Source of the DNA: an uncultured Clostridia bacterium
GTDB taxonomy: Bacteria > Bacillota > Clostridia > Oscillospirales > Oscillospiraceae
Assembly: GCA_945918815.1 (NCBI GenBank)
Contig: CAMEIU010000013.1
Location: 1 to 19,361 of the forward strand
Direction of reading: 5' to 3'
Length of the DNA stretch: 19,361 nucleotides
Made by a program: the position numbers and the translations under genes. A model generated the notes under the pieces. The model was not told the origin of the DNA, searched no databases, and saw only the letters and a program-made list of their open reading frames with translations. How positions within the stretch are numbered: the stretch's first letter is position 1; each line of letters opens with the position of its first letter. Below, in pieces: positions 1 to 8,028 of this stretch.

Positions 1-1526
<1,526 letters not shown>

Positions 1527-1607
1527 TTGGTAAACCCCTTTCCATTTTTAAAAACGTCCTGTTTTACGCGTTTTTTCTTTTTTAGATATTCTCAATTCCA
1601 ATTTTAT

Positions 1608-1635
1608 AATATAGCACATTTTCCTGTTATTGCAA
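1608..1635 (-). promoter_or_regulatory. Probable sigma-A promoter of ppdK
   Basis: On the minus strand TTGCAA (1635-1630) is followed after 16 bp by TATATT (1613-1608), with an extended -10 TGC directly before it. This would start transcription about 75 bp ahead of the ppdK ATG. Assigned by motif only. Confidence 0.5.
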
Positions 1636-1764
1636 ACATAAAACTTGCTTCCGGCGGAAAAAATTTAAAAAATTACGAAATTTGAAAATTTTTACGAAAC
1701 TTTTTGAAAATTCCCGGAAACATGGTGCAACCTGCACGAAAACACGGCTGGAAATTCCGAAAAT
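1636..1764. other. AT-rich A/T-tract spacer between divergent ppdK and pulA
   Basis: The 375-bp gap between the ppdK and pulA starts holds no gene. This part is very AT-rich within GC-rich surroundings, with phased A and T runs (for example around 1660-1715). It lies behind both promoters, so it could act as UP-element or bent DNA; that role is inferred. Confidence 0.4.
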
Positions 1765-1765
1765 G

Positions 1766-1784
1766 TTTCGCGCCCGGCGCGAAA
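1766..1784. promoter_or_regulatory. 19-bp perfect palindrome upstream of pulA promoter
   Basis: TTTCGCGCC, one central C, then GGCGCGAAA forms a perfect dyad 32 bp upstream of the pulA -35 box. It has no T-run for a terminator, and its position fits an operator for a dimeric regulator of the pullulanase gene. No specific regulator family can be named. Confidence 0.35.
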
Positions 1785-1816
1785 TGTCTCCGGGGAATGG
1801 AATCGACAGAAAAGTC

Positions 1817-1845
1817 TTGACGGCTTTCCGGGGAGGACCTATACT
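1817..1845 (+). promoter_or_regulatory. Probable sigma-A promoter of pulA
   Basis: TTGACG (1817-1822), a 17-bp spacer and TATACT (1840-1845). Transcription would begin near 1852, about 50 nt before the preferred pulA start at 1902. Confidence 0.6.
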
Positions 1846-1901
1846 TTCCTTGGACTTCCTCGGATGGAAGGCATTTGAAGAAAAGGAAACGGGAAACAGG
1901 C

Positions 1902-3851
1902 ATGGACTGGAAGACACAGAAAACGTGGTTTGACTCCGACGCCTTTCAGGCGGCGTATCATTGCGAACAGCCCCTGGGGGCGTTCTGCGGCGAAGACGGG
2001 ACCCGGTTCCGGCTCTGGGCGCCCACGGCCGGACAGGTTCTGCTGAACCTGTATGACGCCGGGGAGGGCGGCGAGCCCCGGGAGACGGTCCCCCTGCGGC
2101 GCGGGGAACAGGGCCTCTGGCTGTATGAGACGGACCGGAACCTGGACAGGACCTACTATGACTATGACGTGACGGTGGACGGCGTCTGCCGCCGGACCGG
2201 GGACCCCTATGCCAGGGCCTGCGGCAAAAACGGCCGGAGAAGCATGGTCCTGGATTTCAAACGCACGGACCCCGACGGCTGGCAGGCGGACCATGCCCCG
2301 GCTCCCGCGCCGGAGACGGTGATCTATGAGCTCCACGTCAAGGACTTCTCCTGGGATTCCCACAGCGGAATCGACCGGGCCCACCGGGGCCGGTACAAGG
2401 CGTTCTCGGACGATGGAACCACCCTGGACGGCGACGGCGTCCATCCCACGGCCATGGCCTACCTCCAACGGTTGGGCGCGACCCATGTGCAGCTGATGCC
2501 GGTGTTCGACTTCGGCTCCGTGGACGAGGGCGACCCGGACCAGTACAACTGGGGCTACGACCCGGTCAACTACAACGTGCCCGAGGGCAGCTATGCCACG
2601 GACCCGGACCACGGCGAGGTCCGGGTCAAGGAGCTGAAGGAGGCCGTTTTGTCCCTGCACCGGCACGGCTTCCGGGTGATCATGGACGTGGTCTATAATC
2701 ACACCTATCATCTCGATTCCTGCCTGTGGCGGACGGTTCCCTGGTATTTCTACCGGCAGAACGAGGACGGAACCCCGTCCAACGGCTCCGGCTGCGGCAG
2801 CGAGCTGGCCACGGAGCGGAGCATGTGTAAACAATACATCGTGGATTCCGTCCTGTACTGGGCGGAGGAATACCACATGGACGGCTTCCGCTTCGATTTG
2901 ATGGGCCTCCTGGATACGGAGCTGATGAACGCCGTCCGGGCGGCTTTGGACCAGCGGTTCGGCCCGGGGGAGAAGCTGGTCTACGGCGAGCCCTGGGGGG
3001 CGGCGGGCAGTTCGGTCCGCCCGGGAACCGTCCTTTGCACCAAGGACAATCTGCGGCGGCTGAATCCCGGCATCGGCGCCTTCTGCGACAACACCCGGGA
3101 CGCGGTGAAGGGCAGCCTGTGGGATGCCGGGATGACTGGCTTCGTCAACGGCGGCGGCCTCCGGGCAGAAGCCCTGCGGCCCTGTCTCTGCGGCTGGTCC
3201 GAGGGCTGGGGCGCCTTCGTCCAGGCCCCGTCCCAGACCATCACCTATCTCTCCTGCCACGACGACTGGACCCTGTGGGACAAGCTGGTCTATACCCTGG
3301 ACCCGGAGAAGCGATTCTCCGAAGGCAATGACGCGGTCCTGCAAAGCAATTTCCTGGCCGCCGCCCTGCTCTTCTGCTGCCAGGGCCGCCTGTTCCTCCA
3401 TGCCGGAGAGGAATTCGGCCGGACCAAGGATGGCAGCCGCAACACCTACTGTGCCCCGCCGGAGGTCAACCAATTGGATTGGCGGCGGGCCTGGCAGCGG
3501 GCGGACCTGGCGAACTACTACCGGGGCCTCATCGCCCTGCGGCAGCGGCTGCCGGGCCTTTGCGACAAGTCGCCCCGGGCCTTCCGGCGGTTCCAGTCCG
3601 TGGAGGATCTGGGACCGGATCTTGTATGGGTCACAGTGGACAACCGGGGCGGTCCCGACGGCTGGGACACCCTGCTGCTCTGCTTCAACGCCTCCGGGAA
3701 GGCGCAGACCGTGGCGCTTCCCGCCGGAACCTGGCAGGCGCTGGCCGGCGGCCGGGACAGCTTCCTTTGGAAGAAGGGAGAATTCCAAAGGGGCGCGGTT
3801 TCCGTTCCGCCGGTCTCCGCCCTGATTCTGGGCGGAAAGGAGCCGGTATGA
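1902..3851 (+). CDS. pulA: Type I pullulanase (GH13 alpha-1,6-glucan debranching enzyme)
   Basis: A 649-residue cytoplasmic protein with no signal peptide, so it probably debranches glycogen or imported maltodextrins. An N-terminal CBM48-like region (about 20-100) precedes the GH13 barrel. The type I pullulanase signature YNWGYDP starts at residue 215. Conserved GH13 regions follow: DVVYNH (Asp262), GFRFDLMG with nucleophile Asp332, YGEPW with acid/base Glu363, and SCHDDWTLWDK with Asp454. Length matches the family (about 620-720). The ATG at 1902 is preferred; a TTG at 1875 would add nine residues but its ribosome site is too close. The TGA overlaps the next gene's ATG by 4 bp, so the HAD gene was translationally coupled. 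Promoter at 1817-1845. Confidence 0.95.
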   Translation: MDWKTQKTWFDSDAFQAAYHCEQPLGAFCGEDGTRFRLWAPTAGQVLLNLYDAGEGGEPRETVPLRRGEQGLWLYETDRNLDRTYYDYDVTVDGVCRRTGDPYARACGKNGRRSMVLDFKRTDPDGWQADHAPAPAPETVIYELHVKDFSWDSHSGIDRAHRGRYKAFSDDGTTLDGDGVHPTAMAYLQRLGATHVQLMPVFDFGSVDEGDPDQYNWGYDPVNYNVPEGSYATDPDHGEVRVKELKEAVLSLHRHGFRVIMDVVYNHTYHLDSCLWRTVPWYFYRQNEDGTPSNGSGCGSELATERSMCKQYIVDSVLYWAEEYHMDGFRFDLMGLLDTELMNAVRAALDQRFGPGEKLVYGEPWGAAGSSVRPGTVLCTKDNLRRLNPGIGAFCDNTRDAVKGSLWDAGMTGFVNGGGLRAEALRPCLCGWSEGWGAFVQAPSQTITYLSCHDDWTLWDKLVYTLDPEKRFSEGNDAVLQSNFLAAALLFCCQGRLFLHAGEEFGRTKDGSRNTYCAPPEVNQLDWRRAWQRADLANYYRGLIALRQRLPGLCDKSPRAFRRFQSVEDLGPDLVWVTVDNRGGPDGWDTLLLCFNASGKAQTVALPAGTWQALAGGRDSFLWKKGEFQRGAVSVPPVSALILGGKEPV

Positions 3852-4195
3852 TGCGGTACGAGACCTGCGTGTTTGACTTTTACGGCACCCTGGCGGATAT
3901 CCGCACCCATGAGGACCGGCCGGAGCTGTGGCGGACCATGGCGGACTTCTTCCGTGCCCGGGGCGCGGATTACGGACCGGAGCAGCTGGAGCGGGCCTAT
4001 GGGGAAACCGTCCGGGCCCGGGAGCGGCAATGCCGTCCCCTGTTTATATGTAGGGGCGACCCTTGCGGCCGCCCGAAGGCCTGTACCCGCGGGGCTGTTA
4101 AAAAAGTCTGTCATTGCGAGCCAGTGCGCACACTGGCGTGGCAATCCGTTCCCTTTTTGACCGTAAATTTGACGCTTTTTCCATCAAAAAGTTAG
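3848..4195 (+). pseudogene. HAD-family hydrolase, truncated after ~66 codons by repeat insertions
   Basis: Starting in an ATGA overlap with pulA, the frame begins MMRYETCVFDFYGTLADI, the HAD motif I region with nucleophile Asp10. The second motif position is Tyr rather than Asp, as in many DFYGTL members. After about residue 66 (near 4046) the frame enters a palindromic repeat and then a MITE-like element, reading through repeat-derived residues to a stop at 4193-4195. HAD motifs II-IV are absent, and no remainder of the gene is found beyond the element, so about two thirds was lost. It was probably a phosphatase co-translated with pullulanase. The residual product is unlikely to be functional. 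Confidence 0.75.
4050..4089. repeat. Half copy of the GTAGGGGCG palindromic repeat (family A)
   Basis: The left arm at 4050-4075 matches the arm at 12411-12436 with one substitution. The loop that follows resembles the loop of the copy at 5271-5342. The right arm is missing; the MITE-like element begins where it should be. Confidence 0.75.
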
Positions 4196-4233
4196 GGGCC
4201 AAGGCGGAAACTTAGACTCTCTTAACAGCCCCG
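4090..4233. mobile_element. 144-bp MITE-like element with 20-bp terminal inverted repeats
   Basis: The left end (4090-4109) and the reverse complement of the right end (4214-4233) match at 18 of 20 positions, with a perfect core GGGGCTGTTAA at 4091-4101 and TTAACAGCCCC at 4222-4232. The interior has a strong hairpin with CCAGTG/CACTGG at its centre (about 4113-4146). It encodes no protein. No clear target-site duplication is visible, perhaps because it sits inside another repeat and the flank was deleted. It could be mobilised in trans. Confidence 0.65.
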
Positions 4234-4244
4234 ATCTTTGCCTC

Positions 4245-4484
4245 TCAGATCATCACATAATACCAGCCCTCGACGGTGATGCCATGGGCCTGGACGGCTT
4301 GCTCCAACGCTTCCCGGGCTTCCGTGGGGGCGCACCAGGCCATGCCGCAGCTGGCGGAGATGGAACGGGGGACCGGGATCAGACGGCCCGGAAGCTGGCT
4401 GCCGCGGCAGGTCTTCTCCATGAAAATCGCCTCGGTGGTGGTGGGGAAGGTGACGATCAGCCGTAGCTGTTTCGCCTGGCTCAC
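4245..4484 (-). CDS. DUF3343 protein (putative Se/S carrier-like)
   Basis: A 79-residue protein starting at GTG 4484, whose GTGA overlaps the yedF stop by 4 bp. It runs MSQAKQLRLIVTFPTTTEAI and contains the family's IPVPRSISASCGMAW stretch with a conserved Cys next to Gly, the likely chalcogen-carrying residue. DUF3343 proteins are small, cytoplasmic and commonly sit beside YedF/SirA-like and selenium genes in Clostridia; here the neighbour is yedF. The overlap implies coupled translation with yedF. The function (Se or S carrier) is inferred from family and context, not shown. Confidence 0.85.
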   Translation of the reverse strand: MSQAKQLRLIVTFPTTTEAIFMEKTCRGSQLPGRLIPVPRSISASCGMAWCAPTEAREALEQAVQAHGITVEGWYYVMI

Positions 4485-5098
4485 GGCCGGATCACATGGG
4501 AGGCGGCGGCCAGCTTTTCCACAATGGCGTACATGTTGGTCACGCCGCCCACGGCCAGCTTCTCCGTCAGGCCGTAATAGTTGAGGCAGGTGCCGCAGGT
4601 GAGAATCTCCACGCCCTGGGCCTCCAGCTTTTTCAGATCCTCCAGGCTGGCGGAGCCTTCGGTGGTCAGCTTCGCGCCGCCGTTGTAGAAGAGGATGGTC
4701 TTCGGCAGCTTGGGAAGCTGGCTGACGGCGAACAGGAAGCCCTTCATCAGGGTGGCCCCCAGCTCGTCATTGCCTTGGCCCATGGTGCTGCTGCCCACGG
4801 CCACCACCATGTCGCCTCTGGCGTCCGGTACGCAGGCGGGCTCCGGGGCGGGCGCCGCTTCCGTGGGGGGTGTGTTCACAAGAATCCGCACGGAATATTT
4901 GGCGTCGCCCTGCTTCTCCGCCTGGACCGCGTAGCCCTTGCCCGCGCCCATGCGGGTCAGGTTCTGCACCGCGATCTCATTGTCCACCAGAACCTCCAAA
5001 ACGCCTGCCTCCGTCATCTCCCGCAAGGCCTGCGTCGCCTTCACCACGGGCATGGGGCAGGCCTCCCCCATGGCGTTGACCAGAACATGATTTTCCAT
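4481..5098 (-). CDS. yedF: Sulfurtransferase-like selenium metabolism protein YedF
   Basis: 205 residues from ATG 5098, with AAAGGAG upstream. A longer in-frame start at 5161 is rejected because the promoter lies between the two. The N-terminal TusA/SirA-like domain has GEACPMP, with the persulfide/perselenide-type Cys at residue 14. After a Pro/Ala-rich linker (about 80-95), a DsrE-like domain follows with SSTMGQGNDELG and EILTCGTCLNYYGL, giving a second Cys pair. The two-domain layout is that of YedF proteins found with selD/selenocysteine genes. selD, selA and selB are not in the window. It forms a two-gene operon with the DUF3343 gene. Confidence 0.92.
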   Translation of the reverse strand: MENHVLVNAMGEACPMPVVKATQALREMTEAGVLEVLVDNEIAVQNLTRMGAGKGYAVQAEKQGDAKYSVRILVNTPPTEAAPAPEPACVPDARGDMVVAVGSSTMGQGNDELGATLMKGFLFAVSQLPKLPKTILFYNGGAKLTTEGSASLEDLKKLEAQGVEILTCGTCLNYYGLTEKLAVGGVTNMYAIVEKLAAASHVIRP

Positions 5099-5132
5099 GG
5101 CTGTCGCTCCTTTTGTGTGATAGAATAGCTTC

Positions 5133-5161
5133 AGTATACCATGAAATGGAACGATTCGCAA
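5133..5161 (-). promoter_or_regulatory. Probable sigma-A promoter of yedF-DUF3343
   Basis: On the minus strand TTGCGA (5161-5156), a 17-bp spacer and TATACT (5138-5133), with an extended -10 TGG. It lies 35 bp ahead of the yedF ATG, which supports the start at 5098. Confidence 0.6.
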
Positions 5162-5185
5162 ACCCGGCGTTTCTCGTGGCTGTAG

Positions 5186-5250
5186 GGAAATTGGGATTTG
5201 TAGAGCGAATTGACAATTATGGTGTCGCTTCGCGATGAATTAGAATTGAC
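5186..5250. repeat. AAATTGGGATTTG / AATTGACAATT repeat modules
   Basis: 5186-5219 is the reverse complement of 15078-15111 apart from two substitutions. It is followed by a TCGCTTCGCGA dyad and GAATTGACAG, modules that recur at 5365-5430 and 6985-7045. This opens the 411-bp gene-free gap between yedF and the lipoprotein gene; that gap is filled mostly by repeats. Confidence 0.7.
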
Positions 5251-5270
5251 AGAAGCACGATCAAGCAACA

Positions 5271-5342
5271 CCGTAGGGGCGGCCCCGCGTGGCCGCCCGA
5301 AAGCCTGCACCAACGGGCGGCCACATGGGGCTGCCCCTACGG
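5271..5342. repeat. Palindromic repeat, family A (29-bp arms)
   Basis: Arms at 5271-5299 and 5314-5342 are reverse complements at 26 of 29 positions and begin and end CCGTAGGGGC / GCCCCTACGG. The 14-nt loop resembles that of the half copy at 4076-4089. Full copies also lie at 12409-12477 and 17214-17286. Confidence 0.85.
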
Positions 5343-5364
5343 ATTTCTTTCTGGCGGGCAATCA

Positions 5365-5430
5365 TTTCAATCATCCGCGAAGCGGATACCTCCATTGTCA
5401 ATTGTCAATTATCAATTGTCAACTCATAGA
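5365..5430. repeat. ATCCGCGAAGCGGAT + CAATTGTCAATT repeat (left of lipoprotein gene)
   Basis: An ATCCGC..GCGGAT dyad followed by tandem copies of a CAATTGTCAATTAT-like unit. It is the inverted counterpart of 6985-7045 on the other side of the lipoprotein gene. Confidence 0.75.
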
Positions 5431-5509
5431 TAAATTCCAATTTTCTTGTCCGCTGGAACTTTTTTCTTTTTATTTCGTCTATATCAAAAAAGACAGGAGG
5501 TATCAGCCT

Positions 5510-6997
5510 ATGAAACGAATCGTTTGGATCTTCGTTTTGCTTGCCGTGGTCTGCGGCCTGGCCGGATGTGCGGAGACGGCGCAGCCCATGACGGAAGCGC
5601 CGGAGACGGTGGAAATGCCGGAGGCTGTGGAAATGGAAGAAGCGCCGGAGATCCCAGAGGAAGCGGAGCCGGAAGCGCCGGTGGAGACCGCCGAGCCGGA
5701 GCAGCCTGTGGAACCGGAGCCGGAAACTGCTTCGGAGCCGGAGATTCTCTGGGACGCCCAGCCGGTGTACGTTTACAATGGGGACGGCCGTGCCGTGGCC
5801 GTCGACCCGGCGGGACAGGCTGTTCTGGAGCTGGAGGACGGGGAGCTGTCTCTCCTGCGGGACAGCTTCACCGGCGAGATCCGGGGCGTCGTGGCCCGCA
5901 TGGGGACCGGTGAGAGCCGCGTCTATGACTGCCAGGGCCGGCTGATCGCCGGAGACTGCGCGGGCTTCTCCTTCGGCTGCACGGACCGGGTCTTCTGGTA
6001 CAGCGGCAGAGATCTGACCGGCTGCACCATTCGGAGCATGCAGTCCGGCGACGTCCAGTGGGAGAATCTGAAATCCGTCTCGGTTCTGGGGACCTATCTC
6101 TATGCCGGGCAGACCTATTGGAACGATCCGGCCCTGCTGCTGAATCAGGACGGAACCCTGGCCCGGGAGCTGGAGCGGGGCTTCTCCCTGGCGGCGGTGG
6201 TCCATGACGGCGCGCAAGACTATGCCATCGTGGAGGCCCGGGACGGGACCCAAATCCTGCTGGATCAGGAGGGGAACGCCTGCCTGGACAGCTTCTATGA
6301 ACAAATCACCGGCATCTCCGAAGGCTGCGCCCTGGTCAAGGCCGGGGACGAATACGGCGCCATCGATCTGGAGACCGGCAAGACCGTGTTCCGGTCCCAG
6401 GAGCCCTTGGCGGGCCTGCTGCCGGAGGGCGCCGTCCTGGAGATGGAGGGAACCGGCGGCCAGCTGGTGGACCGGCAGGGGAACCTGCTGTATCCCGGGA
6501 CCCTGGAGCAGCTCCGGGTCTGGGAGGAGGACGGGGAACCGGCGCTCCTCCTGGGGGTGGAAACGGACCAGAGCGGAACCACCTGGGTGGTGCTCCTGGA
6601 ATTGGACGGCACGGAGCGGCTGCGGGTGGAGGTGGGCCTGGGCGGCCTGACCATGCTCTCGTCCCGGCGGGCCGTCTATGCCACCAACCGGGATACCCGG
6701 GACGGCCTGAACCGGATCTATGAAACCCTGGACCTGACCGCCGGCGAGACCGCCCAGCTGCCCCGGACCTACTGCGGCGTGTCCGGCTCCGAACTGGATG
6801 GGGAGACCTATCTCACGGCCTATTACCGGGACGGGGACCGGGTCCTGTACGACGTCCTTTCCTGGGAGGGCCAGCCGCTGTTCACCGGACTGGAGGACTG
6901 CACCGACCTGGGCTGCGGCGTCCTCCAATGCCGCCAGGGAGAAAAGCAGGGCCTCCTGTGCCTGGACGGAACATGGCTGTATGCAATTGACAATTGA
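5510..6997 (+). CDS. Secreted lipoprotein with acidic Pro/Glu linker and WG-repeat-like domain
   Basis: 495 residues from ATG 5510, with AGGAGG nine bases upstream. A type II signal peptide (Lys2-Arg3, hydrophobic core, lipobox LAGC with Cys20) predicts a lipid-anchored protein on the outer face of the membrane. Residues about 21-80 form a Pro/Glu/Ala-rich acidic linker of imperfect EAPE/EPE units. The rest is beta-rich with units such as EYGAIDLETGKTVF and EKQGLLCLDGTWLYA, resembling WG-type beta repeats or a beta-propeller. No catalytic motif is recognised. The last residues and stop come from the repeat that begins at 6985. It may sense or bind something at the cell surface; the function is unknown. 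Confidence 0.8.
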   Translation: MKRIVWIFVLLAVVCGLAGCAETAQPMTEAPETVEMPEAVEMEEAPEIPEEAEPEAPVETAEPEQPVEPEPETASEPEILWDAQPVYVYNGDGRAVAVDPAGQAVLELEDGELSLLRDSFTGEIRGVVARMGTGESRVYDCQGRLIAGDCAGFSFGCTDRVFWYSGRDLTGCTIRSMQSGDVQWENLKSVSVLGTYLYAGQTYWNDPALLLNQDGTLARELERGFSLAAVVHDGAQDYAIVEARDGTQILLDQEGNACLDSFYEQITGISEGCALVKAGDEYGAIDLETGKTVFRSQEPLAGLLPEGAVLEMEGTGGQLVDRQGNLLYPGTLEQLRVWEEDGEPALLLGVETDQSGTTWVVLLELDGTERLRVEVGLGGLTMLSSRRAVYATNRDTRDGLNRIYETLDLTAGETAQLPRTYCGVSGSELDGETYLTAYYRDGDRVLYDVLSWEGQPLFTGLEDCTDLGCGVLQCRQGEKQGLLCLDGTWLYAIDN

Positions 6998-7045
6998 CAA
7001 TGTACAATGGACCATGAATGGATCCGCTTCGCGGATGATTTGAAT
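6985..7045. repeat. AATTGACAATT + ATCCGCTTCGCGGAT repeat (right of lipoprotein gene)
   Basis: Tandem CAATTGACAATTGACAAT, then an ATCCGC..GCGGAT dyad and GAATTGACAGAGCAC. It is an inverted copy of 5365-5430, and its first bases encode the C-terminal IDN and stop of the lipoprotein. Confidence 0.75.
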
Positions 7046-7081
7046 TGACAGAGCACCCTTGCGCCCCCTCCTCTTTAGGGC

Positions 7082-7127
7082 CGCCCTGTAGGACACGTCC
7101 GGTGGCCGTGCCCTACAGGGCGTTTTT
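7082..7127 (+). terminator. Inverted repeat (family B) with T-run, possible terminator of the lipoprotein gene
   Basis: Arms 7082-7097 and 7107-7122 pair at 15 of 16 positions with a 9-nt loop and are followed by TTTTT (7123-7127), as in an intrinsic terminator. The same sequence recurs at 19341-19361, so it is a dispersed repeat that may serve as a terminator here. Confidence 0.55.
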
Positions 7128-7226
7128 GCGTCCAACATAGTGCAGCGGCGTTCCCTCTTACCTGTTCATATGCGGCACGAGGGTGCGGTTTGATTTGTAT
7201 GGAGGGGCAAACTTTGCAAAAAGCAT

Positions 7227-7254
7227 TTGCCCTTGGAGCATGGTGTGATATAAT
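7227..7254 (+). promoter_or_regulatory. Probable promoter of larE-larB-larC
   Basis: A perfect TATAAT at 7249-7254 with extended -10 TGA. The -35 is weaker, TTGCCC at 7227-7232 with a 16-bp spacer. Transcription would begin about 23 bp before the larE ATG. A GGCACGAGGGTGCG sequence at 7174-7187 upstream is also found ahead of the infC promoter (15768-15781). Confidence 0.6.
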
Positions 7255-7282
7255 AGGACCACTTCAAAACACAGGTGATTCC

Positions 7283-8026
7283 ATGACCTTACAGGAATTT
7301 TTTGCCTTCCATCCCAAGGCCGCCCTGGGCTTTTCCGGCGGGGTGGATTCATCCTATCTGCTCTATGCCGCCAAAGCGGCCGGGGCCGATGTGCGGCCCT
7401 ATTTTCTGAAAACCCCCTTCCAGCCCCGGTTTGAGCTGGAGGATGCCCTGCGCCTGGCCCGGGACCTGGGCACAGAGGTCACGGTGGTGGAGTACGACGT
7501 GCTGCAAAATGGCACCGTGGCCCAAAACCCGGAAAACCGCTGCTATTACTGCAAGACGGCCCTGTTCCGGCTCCTGCGGCGGCGGTCCCAGGCCGACGGC
7601 TACGCCATCCTTCTGGACGGCACCAACGCCTCCGACGACGCCGGGGACCGGCCCGGCATGCGGGCCCTGCGGGAGCAGGGGGTCCTGTCGCCCCTGCGGC
7701 TCTGCGGCCTGACCAAGGACGAGATCCGCCAACGGAGCCGGGAGGCCGGCCTGTTCACCTGGGACAAGCCCGCCTATGCCTGCCTGGCCACCCGGATTCC
7801 CGCCGGGACGGCCATCGACCGGGATACCCTCTGCCGGGTGGAGGCCGCCGAGGCGGCCTTGATGGACCTGGGCTATTCAGATCTGCGGGTCCGGGTGTTC
7901 CACGGGGCCGCCCGCATCCAGCTGCCCCGGGCGCAATTCCCCGGGGACCCGGCAGCCGCGGAGACCCTGCGCCGGGCCGTGGCCCCCTATTTTGATCCGG
8001 TCCTCCTGGACCTGAAAGGAAGATGA
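7283..8026 (+). CDS. larE: LarE, ATP-dependent sulfur transferase for nickel-pincer cofactor synthesis
   Basis: 247 residues from ATG 7283, with AGGTGA upstream; a longer in-frame start at 7190 lies before the promoter and is rejected. The PP-loop GFSGGVDSSYL (residues 16-26) adenylates the substrate. Other marks are NRCYYCK (Cys87, Cys90), LDGTNASDD, and KPAYACLATRIP with Cys167. LarE adds sulfur to the carboxylated pyridinium ring made by LarB. Some family members sacrifice their own Cys and others use a three-Cys [4Fe-4S] cluster; the Cys87/Cys90/Cys167 set suggests the cluster type (inference). The ATGA overlap with an alternative larB start, and the shared promoter, indicate an operon. 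Confidence 0.93.
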   Translation: MTLQEFFAFHPKAALGFSGGVDSSYLLYAAKAAGADVRPYFLKTPFQPRFELEDALRLARDLGTEVTVVEYDVLQNGTVAQNPENRCYYCKTALFRLLRRRSQADGYAILLDGTNASDDAGDRPGMRALREQGVLSPLRLCGLTKDEIRQRSREAGLFTWDKPAYACLATRIPAGTAIDRDTLCRVEAAEAALMDLGYSDLRVRVFHGAARIQLPRAQFPGDPAAAETLRRAVAPYFDPVLLDLKGR

Positions 8027-8028
8027 CC

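Noticed and set aside
1839..3788. 649-codon minus-strand frame opposite pulA
   Set aside because: Shadow of the pullulanase gene; no recognisable motifs and no ribosome site.
5210..5509. N-terminal extension of the lipoprotein frame up to 5210
   Set aside because: The extension is translated repeat sequence; the ATG at 5510 has a strong ribosome site and starts a proper lipoprotein signal peptide.
5405..7138. 577-codon minus-strand frame over the lipoprotein gene
   Set aside because: Antisense shadow; it begins in repeat sequence and shows biased, motif-free composition.
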